Shown here piece by piece: positions 1 to 5,527 of a DNA stretch of 5,527 nt (its first letter is position 1; each line of letters starts with the position of its first letter). Under the pieces are notes generated by a model. That model was not told where the DNA came from. It was given only the letters and a program-made list of their open reading frames with translations, and did no database searches. Source of the stretch: Geminicoccaceae bacterium (GTDB lineage Bacteria; Pseudomonadota; Alphaproteobacteria; Geminicoccales; Geminicoccaceae); NCBI GenBank assembly GCA_020446285.1, contig JAGREZ010000335.1, positions 7,029 to 12,555 on the forward strand, read 5' to 3'. The position numbers were made by a program, and so were the translations under genes.

Positions 1-1083
1 GGCTACTCCATCGAGGATCTGGCGGAGAACAGCGACTTTCTCGAAACGGCCTTCCTCATCCTTTTCGGCCAGCTGCCAAGCGCCGCGGAGAAGGTGAAGT
101 TCGAGCATGACGTGACCCATCACACGATGATTCACGACCAGATCAACTATCTCTTCCGCGGCTTCCGTCGCGATGCTCATCCCATGGCCGTCATGATCGC
201 CGTCGTCGGCGCGCTCTCGGCCTTCTATCACGAGGATCTCGACACCAACGATCCGCATCACCGGATGATCGCCAGCTATCGCCTCATCGCCAAGATCCCG
301 ACGATCGCCGCGATGGCGCACAAATATTCCATCGGCCAGCCGTTCATGTATCCGCGCAACGATCTCTCCTACGCGGAAAATTTCCTCTACATGATGTTCG
401 GCGTTCCCTGCGAGCCGTGGAAGGAGCGTCCGACGCTCTCGCGGGCGCTCGACCGGATCTTCATCCTTCACGCCGATCACGAACAGAATGCCTCGACCTC
501 GACGGTGCGCCTCGTCGGCTCCACCGGTGCCAGCCCTTATGCTGCCGTTGCCGCCGGCATCGCCAGCCTTTGGGGGCCTGCCCATGGCGGTGCCAACGAG
601 GCCGTTATCAACATGCTCGCGGAGATCGGGACGGTCGACCGCATCCCCGAATTTCTCGAGCGTGCCAAGGACAAGGACGATCCGTTCCGGCTCATGGGCT
701 TCGGGCATCGGGTCTACAAGAACTATGACCCGCGCGCGGGCGTGCTCAAGAAGAGTGCCGACGAGGTGCTCGAGGAACTGGGCCATGGCAACGAGCCCAA
801 GCTCGCCATCGCCAAGGAACTCGAACGCATCGCGCTCGAAGACGAGTATTTCCGCGATCGCAAGCTCTTCCCCAATGTCGATTTCTATTCCGGCATCATC
901 CTCGAGGCGATGGGCATCCCCACCAAGATGTTCACCGCGATCTTCGCGCTCGCTCGCACGGTCGGCTGGATCGCGCAATGGAACGAGATGATCGAGGATC
1001 CCGAACAGAAGATCGGCCGCCCGCGCCAGCTCTACACCGGCCCGGCGAAGCGACCGTTCCCGACGCTCGACCAGCGCGGCTGA
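1..1083 (+). CDS. gltA: Citrate synthase (type II), 5'-truncated
   Basis: Condenses oxaloacetate and acetyl-CoA to citrate, the first step of the TCA cycle, in the cytoplasm. The reading frame is open from base 1 ([15 protein letters not shown]...) to the TGA at 1081-1083, giving 360 codons. By comparison with the 427-residue E. coli enzyme about 69 N-terminal residues lie outside the window; the GTG at 94 is an internal Val codon, not the start. Catalytic residues are in place: His in AHGGANE (codon 195, E. coli His264), His in GFGHRVYK (codon 236, His305) and Asp in NVDFYSG (codon 294, Asp362). The motif [15 protein letters not shown] and the C-terminal RPRQLYTG are typical of the hexameric, NADH-sensitive type. 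A Cys at codon 137 aligns with E. coli Cys206 of the NADH site. Methylcitrate synthase is a possible alternative but fits less well. Identity is near certain. Confidence 0.97.
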   Translation, partial: GYSIEDLAENSDFLETAFLILFGQLPSAAEKVKFEHDVTHHTMIHDQINYLFRGFRRDAHPMAVMIAVVGALSAFYHEDLDTNDPHHRMIASYRLIAKIPTIAAMAHKYSIGQPFMYPRNDLSYAENFLYMMFGVPCEPWKERPTLSRALDRIFILHADHEQNASTSTVRLVGSTGASPYAAVAAGIASLWGPAHGGANEAVINMLAEIGTVDRIPEFLERAKDKDDPFRLMGFGHRVYKNYDPRAGVLKKSADEVLEELGHGNEPKLAIAKELERIALEDEYFRDRKLFPNVDFYSGIILEAMGIPTKMFTAIFALARTVGWIAQWNEMIEDPEQKIGRPRQLYTGPAKRPFPTLDQRG

Positions 1084-1091
1084 CGCCCGGC

Positions 1092-1128
1092 CGGCCGGGC
1101 GGCGGGGGTATTGCGACCCGCCCGGCCG
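1092..1128 (+). terminator. GC-rich hairpin after gltA, possible terminator
   Basis: A perfect 11-bp inverted repeat, CGGCCGGGCGG at 1092-1102 and CCGCCCGGCCG at 1118-1128, encloses a 15-nt loop starting 8 nt after the gltA stop codon. The left arm also overlaps a separate perfect 16-bp palindrome, GCCCGGCCGGCCGGGC (1085-1100), so alternative foldings compete. No run of T follows (only CTTCTT at 1136-1141), so this is not a classical intrinsic terminator. It may terminate, protect the gltA mRNA 3' end, or do neither. The position right after a gene end is the main support. Confidence 0.4.
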
Positions 1129-1183
1129 CCCGGAGCTTCTTGCCGGTGGTGCAAACGGACATGCAGGATCGGGGGCCTTTTCG

Positions 1184-1852
1184 ATGAACGGGGCAGTCCT
1201 GGCGATGCCCGCAATCGCGATCCTGGTACTCGCCGGCTGCGGGCGCGTCGAAGATACCGCCGAGGCGGTGGCCGATACCGCAGGCGGTGCCGATACGACG
1301 GTCAGCGAGCCGGCGACCGGTTCATGCGATGCGGACAAACCCGGCGCAGAACTCACCGGTGAGGAGGCGCTTGCCATCTATGAGTGCCTCAAGCCCTCCA
1401 TGCTCGCCGGCTATTCCGCCGGTTCGAAGGGCTGGATTCCGCCTGAGCGGGTTGCGGACTATCGCGGATGGGTGCCTGCCAGCTCGATACCGGGTGCTCC
1501 CGGCTATCACGCCGGCCGCTTTCTCTTCACCTATGTCAACGAGACGGGAGCGGCCGAGTATCTGCGCTATGCCGACGAGAATGTGACCATGCCCGCCGGC
1601 TCGCTGATCGCCAAGGAGACTTTCTCCGTTTCCGATGACGGGATGGCGAAGGCGGGGCCGCTGTTCTTCATGGAAAAGACGCCGGCCGGAACCTCGCCCG
1701 CGACCGGAGACTGGTACTATTATGCGGTCGCTCCCAATGGCTCACCCATGGCCATCGACGTCATGGCCGCCTGCAACGAATGCCACATGGTGAATTTCGG
1801 TTACCGCGACAGCCTCGGTTACCCGATCGGGGAGGCACGGATCAGTCGTTGA
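1184..1852 (+). CDS. Cytochrome P460 / c'-beta-like heme lipoprotein
   Basis: A 222-residue predicted lipoprotein with one c-type heme. Residues 1-18 form a hydrophobic signal ending in the lipobox LAGC, with Cys19 as the lipidated residue; Gly at the next position suggests the outer membrane. Residues 20-45 are an Ala/Asp/Thr-rich linker. The C-terminal domain has the P460-family pattern: YRGW (93-96), H109, MPAGSLIAKE (136-145), GDWYYY (175-180), then CNECH (197-201) close to the C-terminus, where His201 would be the proximal heme ligand. Family members bind NO (cytochrome c'-beta) or oxidise hydroxylamine (P460, with a heme-lysine cross-link); which applies here, if either, cannot be told. 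Cys48 and Cys68 could form a disulfide. ATG 1184 is the first ATG in frame, with GGGGG (1171-1175) 8 nt upstream. The signal has no positive charge before its hydrophobic core, which is unusual. Heme lipoprotein is well supported; the family call is from pattern memory. Confidence 0.8.
   Translation: MNGAVLAMPAIAILVLAGCGRVEDTAEAVADTAGGADTTVSEPATGSCDADKPGAELTGEEALAIYECLKPSMLAGYSAGSKGWIPPERVADYRGWVPASSIPGAPGYHAGRFLFTYVNETGAAEYLRYADENVTMPAGSLIAKETFSVSDDGMAKAGPLFFMEKTPAGTSPATGDWYYYAVAPNGSPMAIDVMAACNECHMVNFGYRDSLGYPIGEARISR
1253..1303 (+). repeat. Degenerate in-frame tandem repeat in lipoprotein linker
   Basis: Three decaying copies begin with GATAC at 1253, 1274 and 1292 (periods 21 and 18 nt). 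Copies one and two share GATACCGC, a GGCGGTG block and a GCC ending; the third keeps only the start. All are in frame with the heme lipoprotein and encode DTAEAVA, DTAGGA and DTTV. This is likely a flexible spacer between the lipid anchor and the heme domain that grew by short duplications. Confidence 0.5.
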
Positions 1853-1869
1853 TGATCCTTCGTCCGGTG

Positions 1870-1914
1870 GATCGAACCCGACCCTCGGTCCACAACCGTG
1901 GAGACCGTTCGATC
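1870..1914. terminator. Inverted repeat between convergent genes, possible bidirectional terminator
   Basis: GATCGAAC (1870-1877) and GTTCGATC (1907-1914) form a perfect 8-bp inverted repeat. Inside it, TCCAC (1889-1893) and GTGGA (1898-1902) form a 5-bp stem with an AACC loop. The structure fills the 60-bp gap between two convergent genes, and its right arm overlaps the stop codon of the minus-strand gene. Neither side is followed by a T-run, so termination is inferred from position only. Confidence 0.35.
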
Positions 1915-2530
1915 AATTGCTGAAGAGCCCGCCGAAGAGGTTGAGCAGCGTATCCGAATCCGGGAAGCCATTGGGTTCACGGCCGATGGATTCCTGAAAC
2001 TTCCGGATTCCGGCGGCGGTGTTGGGTCCATATTTGCCATCGGCGCCGCCCGAGAGATATTCGAGTTCGATGAGCCGCTGTTGGGCGAGGCGCATGATCT
2101 CGCGATAGATCTCCATCTTCTGCCCGTCGCCGATATCGATCAGCTCGACCGGGCTCTGTGTCTTCAGGCTCGTCGCGCGCATGGTTTCGAGCATGAGTTG
2201 TACGGCCTGATAGACCGGCTGGTCGGGTCTGTTCTGGCAATGGGTGGTCAGGAGCATGGCGAGGAGTTCGGTCGGTTGCCAGGGTGTCGCATCGAACAGG
2301 CCGGTGACGCGCTGGTTCTCGGAGGTGACGAAGCCCTCGAGCCAGCCAATGAGCAGGAGTGTGCGCTCGTCCTTGGCCGAGACGATATCCACCATCCGTT
2401 TGCAGGTGATCGCACCTATGCCCTTGAGCGCAAAGCGTCCCTCGCTGTCGGAAGCTGCCGCCGGTTGCAGGGCTCCCGCAGCGATGCTGCCGAGCAGGGC
2501 GAAGACGGTCGTTCTCACGGAAGATCTCAC
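1913..2530 (-). CDS. Exported protein with C-terminal peptidoglycan-binding domain
   Basis: A 205-residue protein of unknown exact role, predicted to be exported. Residues 1-26 are a Sec signal (Arg2 and Arg6, hydrophobic core 8-20, cleavage likely after the Ala24-Ala26 run). Residues about 35-118 form a helical domain with two cysteines, C43 and C98, and the pattern LLIGWLEGF ... HCQNRPDQPVYQAV, resembling HdeA/Rap1a-type small periplasmic domains; this match is tentative. Residues about 146-196 match the peptidoglycan-binding_1 repeat: AQQRLIELEYL, then DGKYGPNT, then IRKFQ. The start is GTG at 2530, preceded by AAGGGG at a 10-nt distance; a second GTG four codons in lacks such a site. It is convergent to the heme lipoprotein and divergent from sdhC, so it is its own transcription unit. 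No catalytic domain is visible, so it probably binds the cell wall rather than cutting it. Confidence 0.85.
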   Translation of the reverse strand: MRSSVRTTVFALLGSIAAGALQPAAASDSEGRFALKGIGAITCKRMVDIVSAKDERTLLLIGWLEGFVTSENQRVTGLFDATPWQPTELLAMLLTTHCQNRPDQPVYQAVQLMLETMRATSLKTQSPVELIDIGDGQKMEIYREIMRLAQQRLIELEYLSGGADGKYGPNTAAGIRKFQESIGREPNGFPDSDTLLNLFGGLFSN

Positions 2531-2591
2531 CTTGTCTGTTCCCCTTACCGCTTTTGGGCTGCAAACGGCAGCGGCCGGCTGCTATAGCTTG

Positions 2592-2620
2592 ATAGTAGTA
2601 GTGCAGATTGCTGTCTTCAA
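2592..2620 (-). promoter_or_regulatory. Candidate sigma-70-type promoter for the peptidoglycan-binding protein
   Basis: Read on the minus strand, TTGAAG (2620-2615) and TACTAT (2597-2592) are separated by exactly 17 nt, each matching four of six consensus bases. Transcription would start near 2585, giving a leader of about 55 nt before the GTG at 2530. Inferred from sequence pattern only. Confidence 0.45.
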
Positions 2621-2626
2621 CTGAAG
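2615..2626. promoter_or_regulatory. Short palindrome overlapping the minus-strand -35, possible operator
   Basis: CTTCA-AC-TGAAG is a 5-bp inverted repeat with a 2-nt centre, flanked by TTGCT (2608-2612) and AGCAA (2625-2629), which are also complementary though slightly off-centre. It covers the proposed -35 box of the minus-strand gene in the divergent region. A bound regulator would block that promoter. No known regulator family is recognised. Confidence 0.25.
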
Positions 2627-2664
2627 CAACCTGTACCTTGCGCGGGTGCGTCAATAGGATACCG

Positions 2665-2693
2665 TTGCGGCAGTGCAATACAGGTCGTATGAG
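2665..2693 (+). promoter_or_regulatory. Candidate promoter of the sdhCDAB operon
   Basis: TTGCGG (2665-2670) and TATGAG (2688-2693) are spaced by 17 nt, with start expected near 2700 and a leader of about 50 nt before sdhC. The -35 matches only its TTG; the -10 matches four of six bases. It is the best-spaced pair in the gap, but a weak match. No iron-responsive TGA-N9-TCA box was found nearby. Confidence 0.35.
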
Positions 2694-2749
2694 AACCGCA
2701 TCCGTTCGCAACCGACGGCCCGAACAACGACTTTAGGGAAGGGAAGCCG

Positions 2750-3136
2750 ATGGCCAGTGCCGAGCGACCACTCTCACCGCACCTGCAGATCTATCGCTGG
2801 TATCTCACGATGGCGCTCTCGATCGCTCATCGGGCATCCGGTGCGGTGCTGACAGGCGGTCTCTTTCTTCTCGCCATCTGGCTCATGGCACTCGCGGGCG
2901 GCGAGGACAGTTTCGCCACGATGCGCGCGATCATGGACAATCCGGTCGGCTGGCTCGTTCTCTTCGTGCTGACCTTCGCCCTCTTCTTCCACACTCTCAA
3001 CGGCATTCGTCACCTTGCCTGGGATTTCGGCATCGGTTTCGAAAAGGACACGGCCAGGCAGTCGGGCGTCATCGTGATCGGCGCTTCCGCCGCCTTGACC
3101 GTCATCACCTGGATCTCCGTGATCATCGCCGCCTGA
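2750..3136 (+). CDS. sdhC: Succinate dehydrogenase cytochrome b556 subunit
   Basis: Membrane anchor of complex II (128 residues), which with SdhD holds heme b and forms the ubiquinone site in the inner membrane. The N-terminus has the family signature RPLSPHLQIYR (6-16), followed by SIAHRASG (24-31). By comparison with E. coli, Ser24 and Arg28 match the quinone-site Ser27 and Arg31, and His81 in FFHTLNGIRH matches the heme ligand His84. Three membrane segments are visible, at about 30-50, 66-88 and 106-127. The length is usual for the family. The start ATG is preceded by AGGGAAGG (2735-2742). First gene of the operon; sdhD follows after 13 nt. Confidence 0.96.
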   Translation: MASAERPLSPHLQIYRWYLTMALSIAHRASGAVLTGGLFLLAIWLMALAGGEDSFATMRAIMDNPVGWLVLFVLTFALFFHTLNGIRHLAWDFGIGFEKDTARQSGVIVIGASAALTVITWISVIIAA

Positions 3137-3149
3137 GAAAGGAACAGAC

Positions 3150-3527
3150 ATGCGCACAGCCATCGGCCAGGTTCGTGGTCTCGGTTCCGCCCGGGAAGGT
3201 GTGGAACACTGGAAGCTGCAGCGACTGACGGCGATTGCCAACGTCATTCTCGCCTTCTGGTTCGTCATTCAGGCCGTCTCCATGACCAACGCGACGCGCG
3301 TGGAGTGGCTGGACTGGTTTTCGAGTCCGTTCAACGCTACCGCCATGGTGCTCCTCGCCGTTTCCGGATTCTGGCACGCGAAGCTGGGCGTTCAGGTGGT
3401 GATCGAGGACTATCTCCACAGCGAAGCCCTGAAGGTCGCGGCAATGACCGCACTGACGCTGGTGAGCTTCGCACTTGCAACGGCCTCGGTCGTTTCCATT
3501 CTCATGCTTGCCACTGGAGGTGCTTGA
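3150..3527 (+). CDS. sdhD: Succinate dehydrogenase membrane anchor subunit
   Basis: Second membrane anchor of complex II (125 residues). It shows the alphaproteobacterial SdhD pattern: EHWKLQRLTAIA (19-30) before the first membrane segment and FWHAKLGVQVVIEDY (74-88). His76 matches the E. coli heme b ligand His71, and Asp87-Tyr88 match Asp82-Tyr83, where the Tyr contacts ubiquinone. Three hydrophobic segments lie at about 27-45, 62-84 and 96-119. The start has AAAGGA (3138-3143) 6 nt upstream. The stop codon lies 3 nt before sdhA, so the two are probably translationally coupled. Confidence 0.95.
   Translation: MRTAIGQVRGLGSAREGVEHWKLQRLTAIANVILAFWFVIQAVSMTNATRVEWLDWFSSPFNATAMVLLAVSGFWHAKLGVQVVIEDYLHSEALKVAAMTALTLVSFALATASVVSILMLATGGA
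3516..3520 (+). promoter_or_regulatory. sdhA ribosome binding site inside the end of sdhD
   Basis: GGAGG lies within the last codons of sdhD, 10 nt before the sdhA ATG at 3531. Ribosomes finishing sdhD would uncover or directly reuse this site, which fits coupled synthesis of subunits. A second, weaker GAGG (3526-3529) is too close to the ATG to be the main site. Confidence 0.55.
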
Positions 3528-3530
3528 GGC

Positions 3531-5321
3531 ATGACCCAGGCCTATCCGATCACCGAGCACAGCTTCGACTGCATCGTCATCGGCGCCGGCGGTTCCGGCC
3601 TTCGCGCCGCTGTCGGCATGGTCGAGGCGGGCTTGTCCGTCGCCTGCATCACCAAGGTCTATCCCACCCGTTCGCACACCGTTGCCGCCCAGGGTGGCAT
3701 CAACGCGGCGCTCGGCAACATGAACGAGGATGACTGGCGCTTTCACATGTACGATACCGTCAAGGGCTCCGACTGGCTCGGAGATCAGGACGCGATCGAG
3801 TACATGACAAAGAACGCTCCGGCGGCCGTCTACGAGCTCGAACATTACGGCGTACCCTTCTCGCGCACCGAGGAGGGCCGGATCTACCAGCGCGCGTTCG
3901 GCGGTCAGTCGGTGGGATTCGGCAAGTCGCAGGCCTATCGCACCTGTGCGGCGGCCGACCGTACGGGCCACGTCATCCTGCACACGCTGTTCCAGCAGGC
4001 GCTCCGCAACAAGGTGGAGTTCTTCAACGAGTATTTCGCACTCGAACTGCTGATGGATGACGAGGGCGCATGTTGCGGCGTGATGGCGATGTGCATCGAG
4101 GACGGCTCGATCCATCGCTTCCGTGCGCAACAGACCTGTCTCGCAACCGGCGGCTTCGGCCGGGTCTATTTCTCCTGCACATCGGCGCACACCTGCACGG
4201 GTGACGGTAACGCCATGGTGCTTCGCGCCGGACTGCCGCTGCAGGATCTCGAATTCGTCCAGTTCCACCCGACGGGCATCTACGGCGCCGGCTGTCTCAT
4301 CACCGAGGGCGCGCGCGGCGAGGGCGGATATCTCACCAACAGCGATGGCGAGCGCTTCATGGAGCGTTATGCGCCGTCGGCCAAGGATCTGGCGAGCCGC
4401 GATGTCGTCAGCCGCGCGATGACCATCGAGATCAACGAGGGTCGCGGTGTCGGCTCCGGCAAGGACCATATCCACCTGCATCTCGAACATCTCGATGCCG
4501 AACTGCTGCACCAGCGGCTGCCGGGCATTTCCGAAACGGCGAAGATCTTTGCCGGCGTCGACGTCACCAAGGAGCCCATACCGGTGGTGCCGACCTGTCA
4601 CTACAACATGGGTGGCATTCCGACGACGCATCTGACCGAGGCGCTGACCTCGCGGGATGGCAATACGGACACGCTGGTTCCGGGGCTCATGGCCGTTGGC
4701 GAGGCAAGCTGCGCTTCGGTGCACGGTGCCAACAGGCTTGGCGGCAACTCGCTCATCGACCTTGTCGTTTTCGGTCGAGCCGCGGCTCATCGGGTGACCG
4801 AGCTGGTGAAGCCCGGCTCGCCGCAGAGACCGCTGCCGAAGGACAGTCACGACAAGGCCGTTTCCCGCGTCGACCGCCTTCTTTCCGGCAATGGCGGAAC
4901 GCCTACCGGCGAGATGCGTCTCGAGATGCAGCGCTCGATGCAGAAGCACGCGACGGTGTTCCGCGAAGGGCCGATGCTCGAGGAGGGCTGCAAGTCGATC
5001 GACAGCATCGCTTCCTCGCTGGACAAGCTGGCGATCAGCGACAAGTCGAGGGTCTGGAACAGCGATCTGGTGGAGGCGCTGGAACTGCAGAACCTGATGA
5101 TGCAGGCAGTCGCCACGGTGAATTCCGCACTGCATCGCACGGAAAGCCGCGGCGCGCACGCTCGCGAGGACTATCCCGAGCGCGACGACGAGAACTGGAT
5201 GCAGCACACGCTGGTCTGGGTCGACGACAAGCTCAAGCCGAAGATCGAGATGCGACCGGTACACTATTACACGCTCTCGAACGAGGTCGAAGTCGTCCCG
5301 CCCGCCAAGCGCGTCTACTGA
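3531..5321 (+). CDS. sdhA: Succinate dehydrogenase flavoprotein subunit
   Basis: Catalytic subunit (596 residues, full length) that oxidises succinate to fumarate on the cytoplasmic face, using covalent FAD. The N-terminal dinucleotide fold is [12 protein letters not shown] (18-29). The flavinylation motif is [11 protein letters not shown] (46-56), with His49 matching E. coli His45, the FAD attachment site. Dicarboxylate-site residues are present: His246 in QFHPTG (E. coli His242), Arg290 in LASRDVVSR (Arg286), His357 in PTCHYNMGG (His354) and Arg402 in NRLGGNS (Arg399). The C-terminal helical region has [19 protein letters not shown] (535-553), also typical. These exclude L-aspartate oxidase. 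Fumarate reductase is unlikely given the SdhCD-type anchors. sdhB follows after 24 nt. No frameshift or missing residue is seen. Confidence 0.98.
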   Translation: MTQAYPITEHSFDCIVIGAGGSGLRAAVGMVEAGLSVACITKVYPTRSHTVAAQGGINAALGNMNEDDWRFHMYDTVKGSDWLGDQDAIEYMTKNAPAAVYELEHYGVPFSRTEEGRIYQRAFGGQSVGFGKSQAYRTCAAADRTGHVILHTLFQQALRNKVEFFNEYFALELLMDDEGACCGVMAMCIEDGSIHRFRAQQTCLATGGFGRVYFSCTSAHTCTGDGNAMVLRAGLPLQDLEFVQFHPTGIYGAGCLITEGARGEGGYLTNSDGERFMERYAPSAKDLASRDVVSRAMTIEINEGRGVGSGKDHIHLHLEHLDAELLHQRLPGISETAKIFAGVDVTKEPIPVVPTCHYNMGGIPTTHLTEALTSRDGNTDTLVPGLMAVGEASCASVHGANRLGGNSLIDLVVFGRAAAHRVTELVKPGSPQRPLPKDSHDKAVSRVDRLLSGNGGTPTGEMRLEMQRSMQKHATVFREGPMLEEGCKSIDSIASSLDKLAISDKSRVWNSDLVEALELQNLMMQAVATVNSALHRTESRGAHAREDYPERDDENWMQHTLVWVDDKLKPKIEMRPVHYYTLSNEVEVVPPAKRVY

Positions 5322-5345
5322 TCCGAACGCTCAGGAACCGATTTC

Positions 5346-5527
5346 ATGGCCGAATTCAAACTGTCGAAGAAAAGCCGCATCGAAGAGGGCAAGAAGCATC
5401 AGGCCCCCTCCGGCGGCAAGCGCACCCGCACTTTCCGGATCTATCGCTACGAGCCGGAAGACGACAAGAACCCGCACATGGACACGTTCGAGGTCGATCT
5501 CGACGATTGCGGTCCGATGGTTCTCGA
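5346..5527 (+). CDS. sdhB: Succinate dehydrogenase iron-sulfur subunit, 3'-truncated
   Basis: The first 60 codons of the Fe-S subunit, which carries electrons from SdhA FAD to the quinone; the rest lies beyond the right edge. The visible part begins MAEFKLSKKSRIEEGKK, a basic N-terminal extension found in alphaproteobacterial SdhB, then TRTFRIYRYEPEDDKNPHMD and FEVDLDDCGPMVL, the start of the 2Fe-2S ferredoxin-type domain. The cysteine clusters are not in the window, so ligand completeness cannot be checked. The ATG is preceded by AGGAA (5333-5337) at an 8-nt distance, in the short gap after sdhA, which supports this start. Confidence 0.95.
   Translation, partial: MAEFKLSKKSRIEEGKKHQAPSGGKRTRTFRIYRYEPEDDKNPHMDTFEVDLDDCGPMVL

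Noticed and set aside
94..96. GTG at 94 as the start of citrate synthase
   Set aside because: The frame upstream to base 1 is open and encodes conserved citrate synthase sequence, so this is an internal Val codon of a gene cut by the window edge.
1898..2587. A 229-codon open frame on the plus strand
   Set aside because: It is the in-register complement of the minus-strand peptidoglycan-binding gene. The minus strand has a signal peptide, domain motifs and a ribosome binding site; the plus frame has none.
1977..2711. A 244-codon open frame on the minus strand in another frame
   Set aside because: It overlaps the supported gene at 1913-2530 out of frame, is Arg/His/Pro-rich and has no recognisable motif.
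2664..2712. GTTGCG (2664-2669) and CGCAAC (2707-2712) as an operator or hairpin before sdhC
   Set aside because: Only six base pairs with a 37-nt loop; such a pair is expected by chance at this composition.
3123..5264. A 713-codon open frame on the minus strand, antisense to sdhD and sdhA
   Set aside because: Its codons share boundaries with those of sdhA and sdhD (which are in the same frame). A stop would need TTA, CTA or TCA codons on the sense strand, which are rare in GC-rich genes, so the frame stays open by codon bias. The product is Arg/His/Val-rich and shows no recognisable domain, while the sense strand has complete SdhD and SdhA.

Overview
The window is a GC-rich stretch of a bacterial chromosome, most likely from an alphaproteobacterium. 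The support is the GC-rich third codon positions, a hexameric-type (type II) citrate synthase, the gene order sdhC-sdhD-sdhA-sdhB, and an SdhB N-terminus with the Lys-rich extension and 'FRIYR' start typical of alphaproteobacterial and mitochondrial-like SdhB. The order or genus cannot be decided from what is here.

Layout. Positions 1-1083 hold the 3' five-sixths of gltA (citrate synthase), cut by the left edge. A GC-rich inverted repeat follows, then 1184-1852 encodes a lipoprotein with one CXXCH heme-binding motif and the overall pattern of the cytochrome P460 / cytochrome c'-beta family. Convergent to it, 1913-2530 on the minus strand encodes an exported two-domain protein: an N-terminal two-cysteine helical domain (HdeA/Rap1a-like, tentative) and a C-terminal peptidoglycan-binding_1 repeat. 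A 219-bp divergent intergenic region (2531-2749) carries a candidate promoter on each strand. From 2750 to the right edge runs the succinate dehydrogenase operon sdhCDAB, with gaps of 13, 3 and 24 nt; sdhB is cut after 60 codons.

How the genes work together. Citrate synthase opens the TCA cycle. Succinate dehydrogenase (complex II) oxidises succinate to fumarate and passes electrons to ubiquinone through FAD, Fe-S clusters and a heme b held between SdhC and SdhD. All active-site and heme-ligand residues that can be checked are present. The P460-like lipoprotein and the peptidoglycan-binding protein have no obvious mechanistic link to the TCA enzymes; both look like cell-envelope proteins inserted between two core metabolic loci.

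This is mostly ordinary core metabolism. I see no mobile element, CRISPR array, tRNA, rRNA or clearly new system. The items most worth a second look are the P460-like lipoprotein and the peptidoglycan-binding protein. Very long antisense ORFs here are explained by codon bias and were rejected.
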